Assembly: GCA_947466085.1 (NCBI GenBank)
Contig: CANIEC010000008.1
Coordinates: forward strand, 1-64,000
Origin: Rhodospirillales bacterium
GTDB lineage: Bacteria; Pseudomonadota; Alphaproteobacteria; Reyranellales; Reyranellaceae
Direction: 5' to 3'
Length of the DNA: 64,000 bases
The translations under genes were made by a program, and so were the position numbers. This document shows, in pieces, positions 49,042 to 58,052 of the stretch (the first letter of the stretch is position 1; every line of letters starts with the position of its first letter). The notes under the pieces were generated by a model. The model was given only the letters and a program-made list of their open reading frames with translations. It had not been told where the DNA came from and searched no databases.

Positions 49042-49820
49042 CGCGAACGCTCCGCCTTGGTGAACAGCCGGAAGAAATTGTCGGTCGTCGCGGCCTCCAA
49101 CTCGGCGAGGCTCACGCCCTTGAGTTCGGCGACCTTGGCTGCGGTGTGGGCGACGAAGGCTGGCTCGTTGGTCTTGCCGCGCTTGGGGATGGGCGCGAGG
49201 TAGGGCGCATCGGTCTCGACCAGGAGACGGTCGAGCGGGACGTGGCGCACGATGGCGCGTAGCTCCTCGGCCGCCTTGAAGGTCACGATGCCCGAGATCG
49301 AGATATAGAGGCCGAGCGCCAGGGCACGTTCGGCCACGGCGTGGCCCGAGCTGAAACAGTGGATCAGGCCGGGGAAGGCGCCCTTCCCGTGCTCCTCCTC
49401 GAGGATGTCGCAGGTCTCGGCATCGGCATTGCGCGTATGGACGATCAACGGCAGGCCGGTCTGGCGCGACGCGGCGATGTGGGAGCGGAAGCTCTCGGCC
49501 TGCTCGTCGCGCGGGCTATGCTCGTAATAGAAGTCGAGGCCGGTCTCGCCGATGCCTACGACCTTGGGATGGTGCGCCGCTTCGATCAGCCGATCGGGGG
49601 TGCGTTGCCCTTCCTCCTTCGCCTCGTGCGGATGGACGCCGACAGAGCACCATACATTGTCATGGCGCTCGGCGATCGCCCGCACCCGCTCGAACTGGTC
49701 GAGCCGCGTACCGATCGTGAGCATGCCGGCGACGCCGGCCGTCCGGGCGCGTGCCAGCACGCCCGACTCGTCGGTCGTCAGCTCCGGAAAGTCGAGATGG
49801 CAGTGGCTGTCGATCAGCAT
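49032..49820 (-). CDS. tatD: TatD-family hydrolase
   Basis: A 262-residue TIM-barrel metal-dependent DNase/hydrolase. The metal motif starts LIDSHCHLDFPEL (1-13), with Glu in GIGETGLDFYYEHSP, His in LIVHTRNA, His in LIHCFSSG, and Asp in LVETDAPYLAP. It ends inside the start of the next gene. It begins 1 base after metG ends, so it is a coupled part of a metG-tatD-hydrolase unit. Confidence 0.95.
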   Translation of the reverse strand: MLIDSHCHLDFPELTTDESGVLARARTAGVAGMLTIGTRLDQFERVRAIAERHDNVWCSVGVHPHEAKEEGQRTPDRLIEAAHHPKVVGIGETGLDFYYEHSPRDEQAESFRSHIAASRQTGLPLIVHTRNADAETCDILEEEHGKGAFPGLIHCFSSGHAVAERALALGLYISISGIVTFKAAEELRAIVRHVPLDRLLVETDAPYLAPIPKRGKTNEPAFVAHTAAKVAELKGVSLAELEAATTDNFFRLFTKAERSRCA

Positions 49821-49821
49821 G

Positions 49822-51426
49822 TCAGGCCGCAGCCTTCGGCGGCTTGGGGGCCTTGGGTGGCTTCGGTGGCTTGGCCGCGGGCTCGGCCGTCGGCTCGATG
49901 AAGCGCGGGAAAACGCCCTGCGGCGGCGGCAGCGCCGTGCCGGAGACCAGCTCCTCGTCGAAGGCCGCGTAGACGCGCTTCTCTGGCTGCACCGCGAGCT
50001 GATCGAGGATCCTGGCCGTCGAGTCGGGCATGAACGGCTGCGCCAGCAGGGTGATCCGCCGGATCGTCTCGGCAAGCACCCACAGGACCGTGTCGCGCCG
50101 CACCGGGTCGATCTTGGCCAGCGCCCACGGCGCCTGCGCGTCGACGTAACGGTTGGCGTCGGCGATCACTTCCCAGAGGGCGGTCAGCGCCTTGTGGAAG
50201 GCCTGCTCATCGAGCTCGGCGCGCACGATGGCCAGCAGGCCGCGCGCGCGGTCGAGCAGCGCCGTGTCGGCCTCGAGCAGCTGGCCCTTGGGCGGAACCT
50301 TCTCGCCGCAATTCTTGGCGACGATCGACAGGACGCGCTGGCAGAGATTGCCGTAGGCATTCGCCAGGTCGGCATTCATGCGGCCGATCAGGGCGCGGCG
50401 CGAGAAATCGCCGTCGTTGCCGAACGGCACTTCGCGCAGCAGGAAGTAGCGGACCTGGTCGAGCCCATAGGTTTTCACCAGGTCGACCGGGTCGATCACA
50501 TTGCCCAGAGATTTGGAGATCTTCTGGCCCTCGTTGGTCCACCAGCCGTGCGCGAAGACGCGCTGCGGCGGCGGCAGGCTCGCGGCCATCAGGAAGGCCG
50601 GCCAGAACACGCAGTGGAAGCGGATGATGTCCTTGCCGACCATGTGAAGGTTGGCCGGCCAGTACTTCCAGAGCGGATTGGACTGGTCTGGGTAGCCGCA
50701 CTCGGTGATGTAGTTGGTGAGCGCGTCCAGCCACACATACATGATGTGCTTCTCGTTGCCGGGCACCGGAATGCCCCAGGAGAAGCTGGTGCGTGAGACC
50801 GAGAGGTCCTGCAGGCCGCCCTTCACGAAGCTCATCACTTCGTTGCGGCGACTGTCCGGACCGATGAACGCGGGATTCTTCTCGTAGTATTCGAGCAGCC
50901 GGTCGGCCCAGGCCGAGAGCCGGAAAAAGTAGGACGGCTCCTCGACCCACTGCACCTCGGCGCCGGTCGATGTGGCGCGGCGCTTGTTGTCGGGGCCGAC
51001 CTCGGTCTCGCCCTCGACGAAATAGGTTTCGTCGCGCACCGAGTACCAGCCGGCATACTTGCCTTCATAGATGTCACCCGCTGAGACGAGCTTCTCCCAC
51101 AGTGCCTGGCAGGCTGCGTAATGGCGCGGCTCGGTCGTGCGGATGAAGTTGTCGGGGCTGTAGTTCATAACGCCGATCAGGTCGCGGAACGACTGGCTCA
51201 CCTTGTCGGTGAAGGCCTGTGGCGGTAGGCCGGCGGCAGCGGCGGCCGTCTCGATCTTCTGGCCGTGCTCGTCGGTGCCGGTCAGGAAGTGGACGTCATA
51301 GCCGTCGAGTCGCTTGAAGCGCGCCAGCACATCGCAGGCGAGCGTGGTGTAGGCATGCCCGATATGGGGCACGTCGTTGACGTAGTAGATCGGCGTGGTG
51401 ACGTAATAGGTGCTGTTGCCCGACAT
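49822..51426 (-). CDS. metG: Methionyl-tRNA synthetase
   Basis: A 534-residue class I synthetase. The HIGH-like motif is PHIGHAYT (19-26). KMSKS appears as GQKISKSLGNV. The inserted connective peptide lacks zinc-binding Cys pairs, as in a bacterial subgroup. The C-terminal anticodon domain follows. The last 17 or so residues are a Lys/Pro-rich tail (PKPPKAPKPPKAAA). It charges initiator and elongator tRNA-Met. The next gene upstream, holB, ends 155 bases before it. Confidence 0.97.
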   Translation of the reverse strand: MSGNSTYYVTTPIYYVNDVPHIGHAYTTLACDVLARFKRLDGYDVHFLTGTDEHGQKIETAAAAAGLPPQAFTDKVSQSFRDLIGVMNYSPDNFIRTTEPRHYAACQALWEKLVSAGDIYEGKYAGWYSVRDETYFVEGETEVGPDNKRRATSTGAEVQWVEEPSYFFRLSAWADRLLEYYEKNPAFIGPDSRRNEVMSFVKGGLQDLSVSRTSFSWGIPVPGNEKHIMYVWLDALTNYITECGYPDQSNPLWKYWPANLHMVGKDIIRFHCVFWPAFLMAASLPPPQRVFAHGWWTNEGQKISKSLGNVIDPVDLVKTYGLDQVRYFLLREVPFGNDGDFSRRALIGRMNADLANAYGNLCQRVLSIVAKNCGEKVPPKGQLLEADTALLDRARGLLAIVRAELDEQAFHKALTALWEVIADANRYVDAQAPWALAKIDPVRRDTVLWVLAETIRRITLLAQPFMPDSTARILDQLAVQPEKRVYAAFDEELVSGTALPPPQGVFPRFIEPTAEPAAKPPKPPKAPKPPKAAA

Positions 51427-51581
51427 AATGACTGAACTCCGAACGGCCGCCCCTTCCGGGGCACGAGACTCAAGCGCGTTCAGCCCCGCATTCGTTCGCA
51501 GGGCAGAGAGTCTCCGATGTCGGACCGGGGCAACATGGGTGGTCTTTTCTCATGGCTCCCTTTGGCGATCAAGGCACGCGC
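51427..51581. other. Leader region of metG with two small hairpins
   Basis: On the plus strand gcccc-ttcc-ggggc (51449-51462) and gagact...agtctc (51464-51515) can pair. In the metG mRNA they would be in the leader. No T-tract, T-box or coding leader peptide is visible, so regulation is only a possibility. Confidence 0.3.
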
Positions 51582-52712
51582 TCAGCGCGTCGCGGATTGC
51601 AGCGCGAGGAAGCTACCCATGACAGTCTGCTTGCGGTCGAGATTGACCGCGTCGGCCCGTGAAAAGAGCATCGCGACGTGCTCCGAGGCCGCCATCCAGC
51701 GATCCAGGCTGGCCGCCGCCAGCAGCCTGCCCCGCAGCCCGCTCTCCATCGGCACGACGGGTGCAGCTTCCGTGGCGAGCGCTGCTTGCCGCATCAGGCC
51801 CTTTAGCCAGCCGTCGAAGAGATAGTTGAGGGCGCGCCAGTCGGCATTCGCCTCCTCGCCGCGCCTGGCAAAGCGTTCGGCGAAACCATGCAGCCGGGGC
51901 ATGTCGAGGTCGGGCAGCGTCGCCAGCACCTCGACCATCTCACGATAGAGGTCGAGGCTGCCCGCTCCCGCCAGTTCGAGCGCGCGGCCGATGCTGCCTT
52001 CCGCGAGACGGGCGAGCGCCCTTCTCTCCTCGTCCTTCGTCTCGGGCGCATAGTCGCCGAGCAGCCTGACGACGGTCTCCTCGCCGAGCGGCTGCAGCGC
52101 CAGGCGCCGGCAGCGCGAGCGGATGGTCGGCAACAGCCGGCCCGGCGCATGCGAAACGATCAGCAGAACCGCATTGGGCGGCGGCTCCTCGAGGATCTTC
52201 AGCACCGCGTTGGCGCTGTTGCGATTCATCTCGTCGGCCGAATCGACGATGGCGACGCGCCATTTCCCCATCGCCGGAGTCATATGCATGAAACCGCCGA
52301 GCCCGCGCACGTCGTCGACGGCGATCTCGGCGCGGATGCGGCCGGTATCGTGGTTGAGAGCGCGCCGCAGGTGGAAGAGATCGGGATGCGAGCGCGCATC
52401 GATCAGATGCCGGCCCGGCGCGTCGGCCGAGACGTCGAGCGACTCAGGCCCGCCGCCGAACAGGCCGCCCTGGTCCTGGCCCGCCAGCAGGAACCGTGCG
52501 AAACGCCACGCTAGGGTTGCCTTGCCGATGCCGCGCGGACCGGTCAGCAGCCAGGCGTGATGCAGCCGGCCGCTCTGCTGTGCCGCCAGCATCGTCTGTT
52601 CGGCCTGCTGATGGCCGACCAGACGGTCGTTGCGCCACGGCGGCGGCCAGCCGTAGGGCCATTCGAGCTTCTCGAGTTCGGCCGGATCTGACGGCGTCTT
52701 GCCCCGCGCCAC
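51582..52712 (-). CDS. holB: DNA polymerase III subunit delta'
   Basis: A 376-residue clamp-loader subunit. The AAA+ region starts with LVGHQQAEQTMLAAQQSGRL and a P-loop LLTGPRGIGKATL (about 52-70); an SRC-like arginine-finger stretch is TIRSRCRRLALQPL. It loads the sliding clamp with tau and delta. It starts 3 bases after tmk, a common pair. Confidence 0.94.
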   Translation of the reverse strand: MARGKTPSDPAELEKLEWPYGWPPPWRNDRLVGHQQAEQTMLAAQQSGRLHHAWLLTGPRGIGKATLAWRFARFLLAGQDQGGLFGGGPESLDVSADAPGRHLIDARSHPDLFHLRRALNHDTGRIRAEIAVDDVRGLGGFMHMTPAMGKWRVAIVDSADEMNRNSANAVLKILEEPPPNAVLLIVSHAPGRLLPTIRSRCRRLALQPLGEETVVRLLGDYAPETKDEERRALARLAEGSIGRALELAGAGSLDLYREMVEVLATLPDLDMPRLHGFAERFARRGEEANADWRALNYLFDGWLKGLMRQAALATEAAPVVPMESGLRGRLLAAASLDRWMAASEHVAMLFSRADAVNLDRKQTVMGSFLALQSATR

Positions 52713-52715
52713 GGC

Positions 52716-53354
52716 TCAGGCTTCCAGACGCGCGGTCACCGCGGCGGCAATCGCCTGGGCGATCTCGTCGATGCCGGCGGTGGCATCGATCACGACGCAG
52801 CGCGTGGGATCGGCCGCGGCGATGTCGAGGAAACCCGCGCGGACGCGCTCGTGGAAATCGACCGGGAGAGATTCGTAGCGCGTCTCGGTGCCCCGGCGGG
52901 CCGCCGCGCGCTTCAGGCCGGCCTCGACCGGCAGATCGAGAATGAGCGTGAGGTTGGGCCGGAAATCGCCCACGGCGATATCGTAGAGCGTGCCGAGCAT
53001 CGCGCGGTCGGTGCCGTGCCCATAACCCTGGTAGGCCATGGTCGAGTCGGCGAAGCGATCCGAGACGACCCAGGTGCCGCTGCGGATGGCAGGCAATACC
53101 GTGCTGCGCAGATGCTCTCGGCGGGCTGCGAAATGCAACAACGCCTCGGTGACGCCGTCCCAGCGCTCCACGGGGCCCTCGACCAACAGCTTGCGCACCA
53201 TCTCGGCGCCCGGCGCGCCGCCAGGTTCGCGCGTGGCGATGCAGGTGTGGCCGCGCTTCTCGATCCACTCCCTGAGGCGGGTGACCTGTGTCGACTTCCC
53301 GGCCCCTTCTCCGCCCTCCAGCGTGATGAAGAGCCCATCGGCACCTTGCGTCAC
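52716..53354 (-). CDS. tmk: Thymidylate kinase
   Basis: A 212-residue kinase that makes dTDP from dTMP. The P-loop is GGEGAGKST (14-22), the DRF motif is VVSDRFADSTMAYQGYG, and the LID region is RRGTETRYES. The start is GTG 53354, overlapping the dacA stop by 4 bases (GTGA); a longer same-frame extension upstream would cross dacA. Confidence 0.96.
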   Translation of the reverse strand: MTQGADGLFITLEGGEGAGKSTQVTRLREWIEKRGHTCIATREPGGAPGAEMVRKLLVEGPVERWDGVTEALLHFAARREHLRSTVLPAIRSGTWVVSDRFADSTMAYQGYGHGTDRAMLGTLYDIAVGDFRPNLTLILDLPVEAGLKRAAARRGTETRYESLPVDFHERVRAGFLDIAAADPTRCVVIDATAGIDEIAQAIAAAVTARLEA

Positions 53355-54655
53355 GACAGCCAGCCGAACATGTAGTGCTGGAGCATCGTGGTGACGCGGC
53401 CGAACACGCCCATGCGCGGCACGTCGGCCCCCGCTTCGAGCGGATACTCCATCGTACGGTTGTCGGGGAGCGTCACGACGGCGGTGCCGATCTTCGTACC
53501 CTTGATGATGGGCGCAGCGATCGGGCCGTCGAAGCGCGCGACGACGCGCGGCGTCACCGTCTGGCCTGTCGGCATCGTGAGCTGTACGGTTTTCGGAATG
53601 ACCAGCGGCACCTTCTCCTGTGCGCCGAGCCACACCGGCGCCTCGACCAGCATGTCGCCGGCGCGGAACACCGTGATGTTGGTCGACTCACGGTAGCCCC
53701 ATTCCATCAGCCGTGCCGTCTCCTGTGCACGCTCCGCCATCGACGCGAGGCCGTTGACGACCAGGATCAGGCGACGCCCGTCGCGCACGGCCGAGGTGGT
53801 CTGGCCGTAGCCGCCCTCTTCCGTATGGCCGGTCTTGAGACCGTCGGTGCCGGGCGTGATCTTCAGGAGCCGGTTGCGGTTTTCCTGGCGGATGTTGTTG
53901 TAGGTCCAGTTCGTCTCCGCATAGTACTTATAGTACTGCGGGTAGTCGTCGATCGTATGCCAGCCCAGCACCGCGAGATCGCGCGCCGTTGTGTACTGTC
54001 CCTCCGCCGGCCAGCCCGACGAATTCTTGAACACCGTTTTCGTCATGCCGATTTCCTTCGCGCGCTTGTTCATGCGCTCGGCGAAGGCTTCCTCTGTGCC
54101 CGCCAGTCCCTCGGCGATCACGACACAGGCATCGTTGCCCGACAGGATGATGATACCCTTGATCAGATCCTCGACCGTGGGTTCGCTGCCGATTTCCAGG
54201 AACATGCGCGAGCCGCCCATGTTGCGTGCGCGCTCGCTGACCCGGAAACGCGTGTCGAGCTTGAGGCGGCCGGCGGCCAGTTCGTCGAAGATGATGTAGA
54301 TCGTCATCATCTTGGACATCGACGACGGCGGCATCGGCGTCTCGGCGTCCTTGAACAGAAGCACCGTCGAGGTCTGCGGATCGACCATGAAAGCGTGGCG
54401 TGCCAGCGTGCCGATGCCGACCTGCGAGGGCGGCAGCGACTCGACCTTGGGCCCAGCCGGCTCCTTGGGCGCGGGCTTGGCGGTGGCGGCGGCCGGCGGG
54501 CGTGGCTTGGGCGGCGGCTTCTGCTGGGGCGCCGGTTTCTTCGGCGGGTCCTGCTGGGCGTAGGCGGCGAGCGAGAGGCCGGCCAGGCCGGCGACGGCGA
54601 GCAGCGCCAGTCCGGCGCGATAGAGCCTATTCAGCGACCACACGGGCATCCCCAT
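53351..54655 (-). CDS. dacA: D-alanyl-D-alanine carboxypeptidase (penicillin-binding protein 5/6 type)
   Basis: A 434-residue periplasmic peptidoglycan enzyme. A signal peptide is followed by a Pro/Lys-rich linker (about 35-70). The catalytic Ser112 and Lys115 are in SSMSK, the second motif is Ser172-Gly-Asn (LSGNDA), and the third is Lys274-Thr-Gly (LKTGHTEEGG). A C-terminal beta domain and an amphipathic end (LQHYMFGWLS) suggest membrane attachment. It removes the terminal D-Ala. I chose ATG 54655; ATG 54649 is equally possible. It overlaps rlpA by 29 bases. Confidence 0.93.
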   Translation of the reverse strand: MGMPVWSLNRLYRAGLALLAVAGLAGLSLAAYAQQDPPKKPAPQQKPPPKPRPPAAATAKPAPKEPAGPKVESLPPSQVGIGTLARHAFMVDPQTSTVLLFKDAETPMPPSSMSKMMTIYIIFDELAAGRLKLDTRFRVSERARNMGGSRMFLEIGSEPTVEDLIKGIIILSGNDACVVIAEGLAGTEEAFAERMNKRAKEIGMTKTVFKNSSGWPAEGQYTTARDLAVLGWHTIDDYPQYYKYYAETNWTYNNIRQENRNRLLKITPGTDGLKTGHTEEGGYGQTTSAVRDGRRLILVVNGLASMAERAQETARLMEWGYRESTNITVFRAGDMLVEAPVWLGAQEKVPLVIPKTVQLTMPTGQTVTPRVVARFDGPIAAPIIKGTKIGTAVVTLPDNRTMEYPLEAGADVPRMGVFGRVTTMLQHYMFGWLS

Positions 54656-55697
54656 AGCCTGAACGCTTGAGCCGGTCGGCGACAATGCCGGCGGCATCTT
54701 GGGTGGTATAGGGCCCCAGCCGAACGCGATAAACATCGCGTCCGTTGGCCGAGCCCTGTGAAATCTCGGGGTTGCCGTAGCTGCGCACGGCGCCGCGCTG
54801 CTTCTCGGCATTTTCCTGCGTGGCGAACGCGCCGACCTGCACGAAGAAGCCGTTGAGCTGCGACGACGGTGTCGCCGTGGCCGTTGCCGTCGAGAGCGAC
54901 GCGATGGTGGGCGGGACATCGCCCGACGCGGACCTCGGCGCCCCAAACGGAGCAGCAGTTCGCGGCGGAGGCGCATACACGGTCTGCGCCGGAGCCGCCG
55001 GCACGGGGGGTGGCACGTACGACGCCTGCACGACCTGCGGTGGCGGCGCCGCGACGGGCGACGGGGCTGGTGCCGGCGTAGGTGCCGGCGTTGGCGCGGC
55101 CCGGCTGCCGCTCGCGAGCTGGGCCACCGCCTGTTGCTGCTCGGCCGGACCGCCGCCGCTCAAGGCGACGTCCTTGACCGCCAGGCTCTCGGCCTGGAGC
55201 TGGTCGACGCGGACCCGCGCCGTGCCTTTGCCGACCATGTCGATCTCCTCCGCCGCCGTGCGCGACAGGTCGATGACACGGCTGCGGGCGAAGGGGCCGC
55301 GGTCGTTGACCCGTACCACGGTGCTGCGGCCGTTCTCGAGATTGGTCACCCGCACGATCGCTGGCATCTGCAGGGTGCGATGCGCGGCCGTCCGGTCGGC
55401 CTGGTCGTAGCGCTCGCCGTTGGCCGTCGACTTGCCGTGGAAGCCTGGCCCGTACCAAGAGGCGGTGCCGGTTTCGCTGAGGGTGAAGGTCTCCTGCGGC
55501 GTGTAGGTGATGCCGTCGATTTTGTAAGGCTGGCCCACCTTGTAGGTCCCGCGCTGGGCCACGCTGCTGCCCGGGGTCCCGCCCCCGCCCTTGCTCGACG
55601 AGCCGCAGGCGGCAAGGCTGGCGAGCAGTGCCGCCGCCCCGCACAGCCGAAGGGTGCCGGACAGGGGAAATCTCAATTTTACCAATGCTAGCGGCAT
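54627..55697 (-). CDS. rlpA: Septal ring lytic transglycosylase RlpA-family lipoprotein
   Basis: A 356-residue lipoprotein. A signal with lipobox LAAC precedes a double-psi beta-barrel (TGTASWYGPGFHGKSTANGE through VVRVNDRGPFARSRVIDLS). A Pro/Ala-rich linker (APTPAPTPAPAPSP) is followed by a C-terminal SPOR domain (FFVQVGAFATQENAEKQRG). It acts on denuded peptidoglycan at the septum. I chose ATG 55697; in-frame starts at 55715-55718 and 55799 exist, but the lipobox spacing fits 55697. Confidence 0.92.
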   Translation of the reverse strand: MPLALVKLRFPLSGTLRLCGAAALLASLAACGSSSKGGGGTPGSSVAQRGTYKVGQPYKIDGITYTPQETFTLSETGTASWYGPGFHGKSTANGERYDQADRTAAHRTLQMPAIVRVTNLENGRSTVVRVNDRGPFARSRVIDLSRTAAEEIDMVGKGTARVRVDQLQAESLAVKDVALSGGGPAEQQQAVAQLASGSRAAPTPAPTPAPAPSPVAAPPPQVVQASYVPPPVPAAPAQTVYAPPPRTAAPFGAPRSASGDVPPTIASLSTATATATPSSQLNGFFVQVGAFATQENAEKQRGAVRSYGNPEISQGSANGRDVYRVRLGPYTTQDAAGIVADRLKRSGYGDARVVAE

Positions 55698-55755
55698 GAT
55701 GTTCACATTGTACATCATCTTGGGCGTTTGGAGGAGCGCCCTTCCGCCGACCTGT

Positions 55756-56640
55756 TCAGGCGGCGATCCGATCGGACAGGAGACCCACCGCCAGGGCAAA
55801 GAAATCCGACTGATTCCAGCGTAGGATCACCTTGAAGTTCTCGGTCGTCTGGTAGGCCGGGCCGCCCGCTCCCGCCGGCCGCACGATGCGCCCGCCGGCC
55901 CCAGCCTGCGCTCCCGGGGAGACTTCGTCGCCCCATCGCATCCCCGGCCGCCAGCCGACCCGGCGCAGGTAGTTCACGATCGATGCGAAGACGTCGAGTT
56001 TGTTGGTCCAGATGTCCTTGCGGCCGTCGCCGTCGCCGTCGGCGGCATAGGCGAGGAAGCTGGTCGGGATGAACTGGCACTGGCCCATCGCCCCGGCCCA
56101 CGAGCCCTTCATGGCGTGCAGGCCGACATGGCCCTGCGACAGGATCTTGAGCGCGGCGATGAGCTGCTCGCGGAAGAACTTGGCGCGGAAATTGTTGTAG
56201 ACCAGCGTCGCTAGCGCCTCGACCACCTCGAAGTCGCCGAGCCGCGTGCCGTAGTTGCTCTCGATGCCCCACAGTGCCACGGCGACCTGGGGCGGCAGGC
56301 CGGCCGGGCCGGCGAACCGTTCGATCGCGGCGCGGTTCTCGGCCAGCAGCGCGCGGCCGCGCTTGATGCGCTCCTCGGAGACGACCAGTCCCTGATAACG
56401 CTCCCACGTCATCTTGAATTCGGGCTGGTTGCGCGCCTGCTCCATCACACGCGGCACCTCGCGGATGTCGGCCAGCGCCGCATCGATAGTCCCCTGGTCG
56501 ACACCCGCCCGCAGCGCCTCCTGACGAATCCCCTGCAGCCAGGCGGCCGGAAACCGTCCGTCACCCTGGGCGAAGGCCGTCCCGGAGGCGGTCAGGGGCG
56601 CCAGGGCCGCGCCGGCACACAGCAGTCTGCGAGTGATCAT
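55756..56640 (-). CDS. mltB: Membrane-bound/periplasmic lytic transglycosylase MltB-like
   Basis: A 294-residue peptidoglycan hydrolase. The signal includes MITRRLLCAGAALAPLTASG; the Arg pair and hydrophobic run also fit a Tat-like export. The catalytic Glu is in VALWGIESNYGTRLG, and MGQCQFIPTSFLAYAADGDG is the family signature. It cleaves glycan strands to anhydro-muropeptides. It lies upstream of rlpA and dacA in a minus-strand cell-wall group and is divergent from msrB. Confidence 0.92.
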   Translation of the reverse strand: MITRRLLCAGAALAPLTASGTAFAQGDGRFPAAWLQGIRQEALRAGVDQGTIDAALADIREVPRVMEQARNQPEFKMTWERYQGLVVSEERIKRGRALLAENRAAIERFAGPAGLPPQVAVALWGIESNYGTRLGDFEVVEALATLVYNNFRAKFFREQLIAALKILSQGHVGLHAMKGSWAGAMGQCQFIPTSFLAYAADGDGDGRKDIWTNKLDVFASIVNYLRRVGWRPGMRWGDEVSPGAQAGAGGRIVRPAGAGGPAYQTTENFKVILRWNQSDFFALAVGLLSDRIAA

Positions 56641-56880
56641 GAAGCGTCCGCTCGTTGGTCGTTGCCCTCACGGGATGCGATATTCCTGTGCCGGCCAATC
56701 TTGCGCACACTATGGCGACCTCGCCCGCCGGGCCATCGGTACCTGGTTCGCTCGTGCGAAGAATTGGGTTCGAATGGTCCCCATTGGGGCCCTTGAAGGG
56801 TGCTTCCTGCCTCCCCCTGACAGAGCGCCCGCCGCTCCCTATATTCTGCCTCCGAAGGCACGTTGCGACAGGAGCCCGAA

Positions 56881-57330
56881 ATGCAGACCTACAAAAAGAC
56901 TCCCGAAGCCCTGGCGAAACTCTCGCCCGAACAGTTCTACGTTACCCAGGAGAGCGGCACCGAGCGCCCCGGGACAGGCGCCCTGCTCCACAACAAGGAG
57001 CCCGGTATCTACGTGGACATCGTATCGGGCGAGCCGCTGTTCGCCTCGGCCGACAAGTACGAATCGGGATGCGGCTGGCCGAGTTTCACCAAGCCGATCG
57101 AGCCCGCCAACGTCGCGGAGCTGAAGGACGGCTCGCACGGCATGCTGCGCATCGAGGTGCGGTCGAAGCATGGCGACAGCCATCTCGGTCACGTCTTTCC
57201 GGACGGGCCGCGCGACCGCGGCGGGCTGCGCTACTGCATCAACTCGGCCTCGCTGCGCTTCGTGCACCGCAAGGACATGGAAGCGGCGGGCTATGGGGCC
57301 TATCTCGACCAGGTGGAGGACGTGAAATGA
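56881..57330 (+). CDS. msrB: Peptide-methionine (R)-S-oxide reductase
   Basis: A 149-residue repair enzyme. The catalytic Cys119 is in [11 protein letters not shown], and the resolving Cys64 is in ESGCGWPSF. The two CxxC zinc motifs of some members are missing, so it is a zinc-free form. It reduces methionine-R-sulfoxide. ATG 56881 has GACAGGAG upstream. Its stop overlaps msrA (ATGA). Confidence 0.95.
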   Translation: MQTYKKTPEALAKLSPEQFYVTQESGTERPGTGALLHNKEPGIYVDIVSGEPLFASADKYESGCGWPSFTKPIEPANVAELKDGSHGMLRIEVRSKHGDSHLGHVFPDGPRDRGGLRYCINSASLRFVHRKDMEAAGYGAYLDQVEDVK

Positions 57331-57845
57331 GCCAAGAGCGCGCAGTACTGGCCGGCGGCTGTTTCTGGGGCATGCAGGACCTGATCCGTCGCATGCGGGG
57401 CGTCGTGTCGACGCGGGTCGGCTATACCGGGGGTCACGTGGCGAACGCCACCTACCGCAACCATGACGGCCACGCCGAGGCGATCGAGATCATCTTCGAT
57501 CCGTCGAGGATGAGCTATCGCCAGCTCCTGGAATTCTTCTTCCAGATCCACGATCCCTCGACAATCAACCGCCAGGGCAACGACCGCGGTACCTCCTACC
57601 GCTCGGCAATCTTCTACACGACCGACGAGCAGCGCCGCGTTGCCGAGGACACGATTGCCGATGTCGACGCGTCCGGCCTTTGGCCCGGCAAGGTCGTCAC
57701 CGAGGTCACGGCCGATTCCGACTTCTGGGAAGCCGAACCGGAGCACCAGGATTACCTGGAGCGCATTCCCAACGGCTACACCTGCCACTTCGTGAGGCCT
57801 GGCTGGAAGCTTCCGGTCCGTGCGAAGGCGCTCGGAACCGCCTGA
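57327..57845 (+). CDS. msrA: Peptide-methionine (S)-S-oxide reductase
   Basis: A 172-residue partner of msrB that repairs methionine-S-sulfoxide. The catalytic Cys12 is in [11 protein letters not shown], and [11 protein letters not shown] and [16 protein letters not shown] are conserved. It overlaps the msrB stop by 4 bases, so expression is coupled. A hairpin follows in the convergent spacer. Confidence 0.96.
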   Translation: MSQERAVLAGGCFWGMQDLIRRMRGVVSTRVGYTGGHVANATYRNHDGHAEAIEIIFDPSRMSYRQLLEFFFQIHDPSTINRQGNDRGTSYRSAIFYTTDEQRRVAEDTIADVDASGLWPGKVVTEVTADSDFWEAEPEHQDYLERIPNGYTCHFVRPGWKLPVRAKALGTA

Positions 57846-57983
57846 CAGTCAACTCTCAGGAGTCGTCGCGACGGCAACGATGGCCGTGAGCACGGGCACG
57901 ACGATCTTCGGTCGGGCCGGCGCCGAGACAAAGGGCGACATGAAGGTGGACTCCGCAGTGTTGGCGCGCATGGTAGCGCCTGC

Positions 57984-58008
57984 CCCTGTGGCAAACCAAG
58001 CCACAGGG
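57984..58008. terminator. Hairpin between convergent msrA and a Bug-type gene
   Basis: Perfect 9-base arms ccctgtggc (57984-57992) and gccacaggg (58000-58008) enclose aaaccaa. No T-tract follows. Location between convergent genes supports a bidirectional terminator. Confidence 0.5.
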
Positions 58009-58052
58009 CGCTGCCCGGCGCCGGATCAAGGTCCCCGCGTATCGAGGCCGCC

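Noticed and set aside
51427-51581. An attenuator or T-box before metG
   Set aside because: Only small hairpins are present, with no T-tract, leader peptide or T-box consensus.
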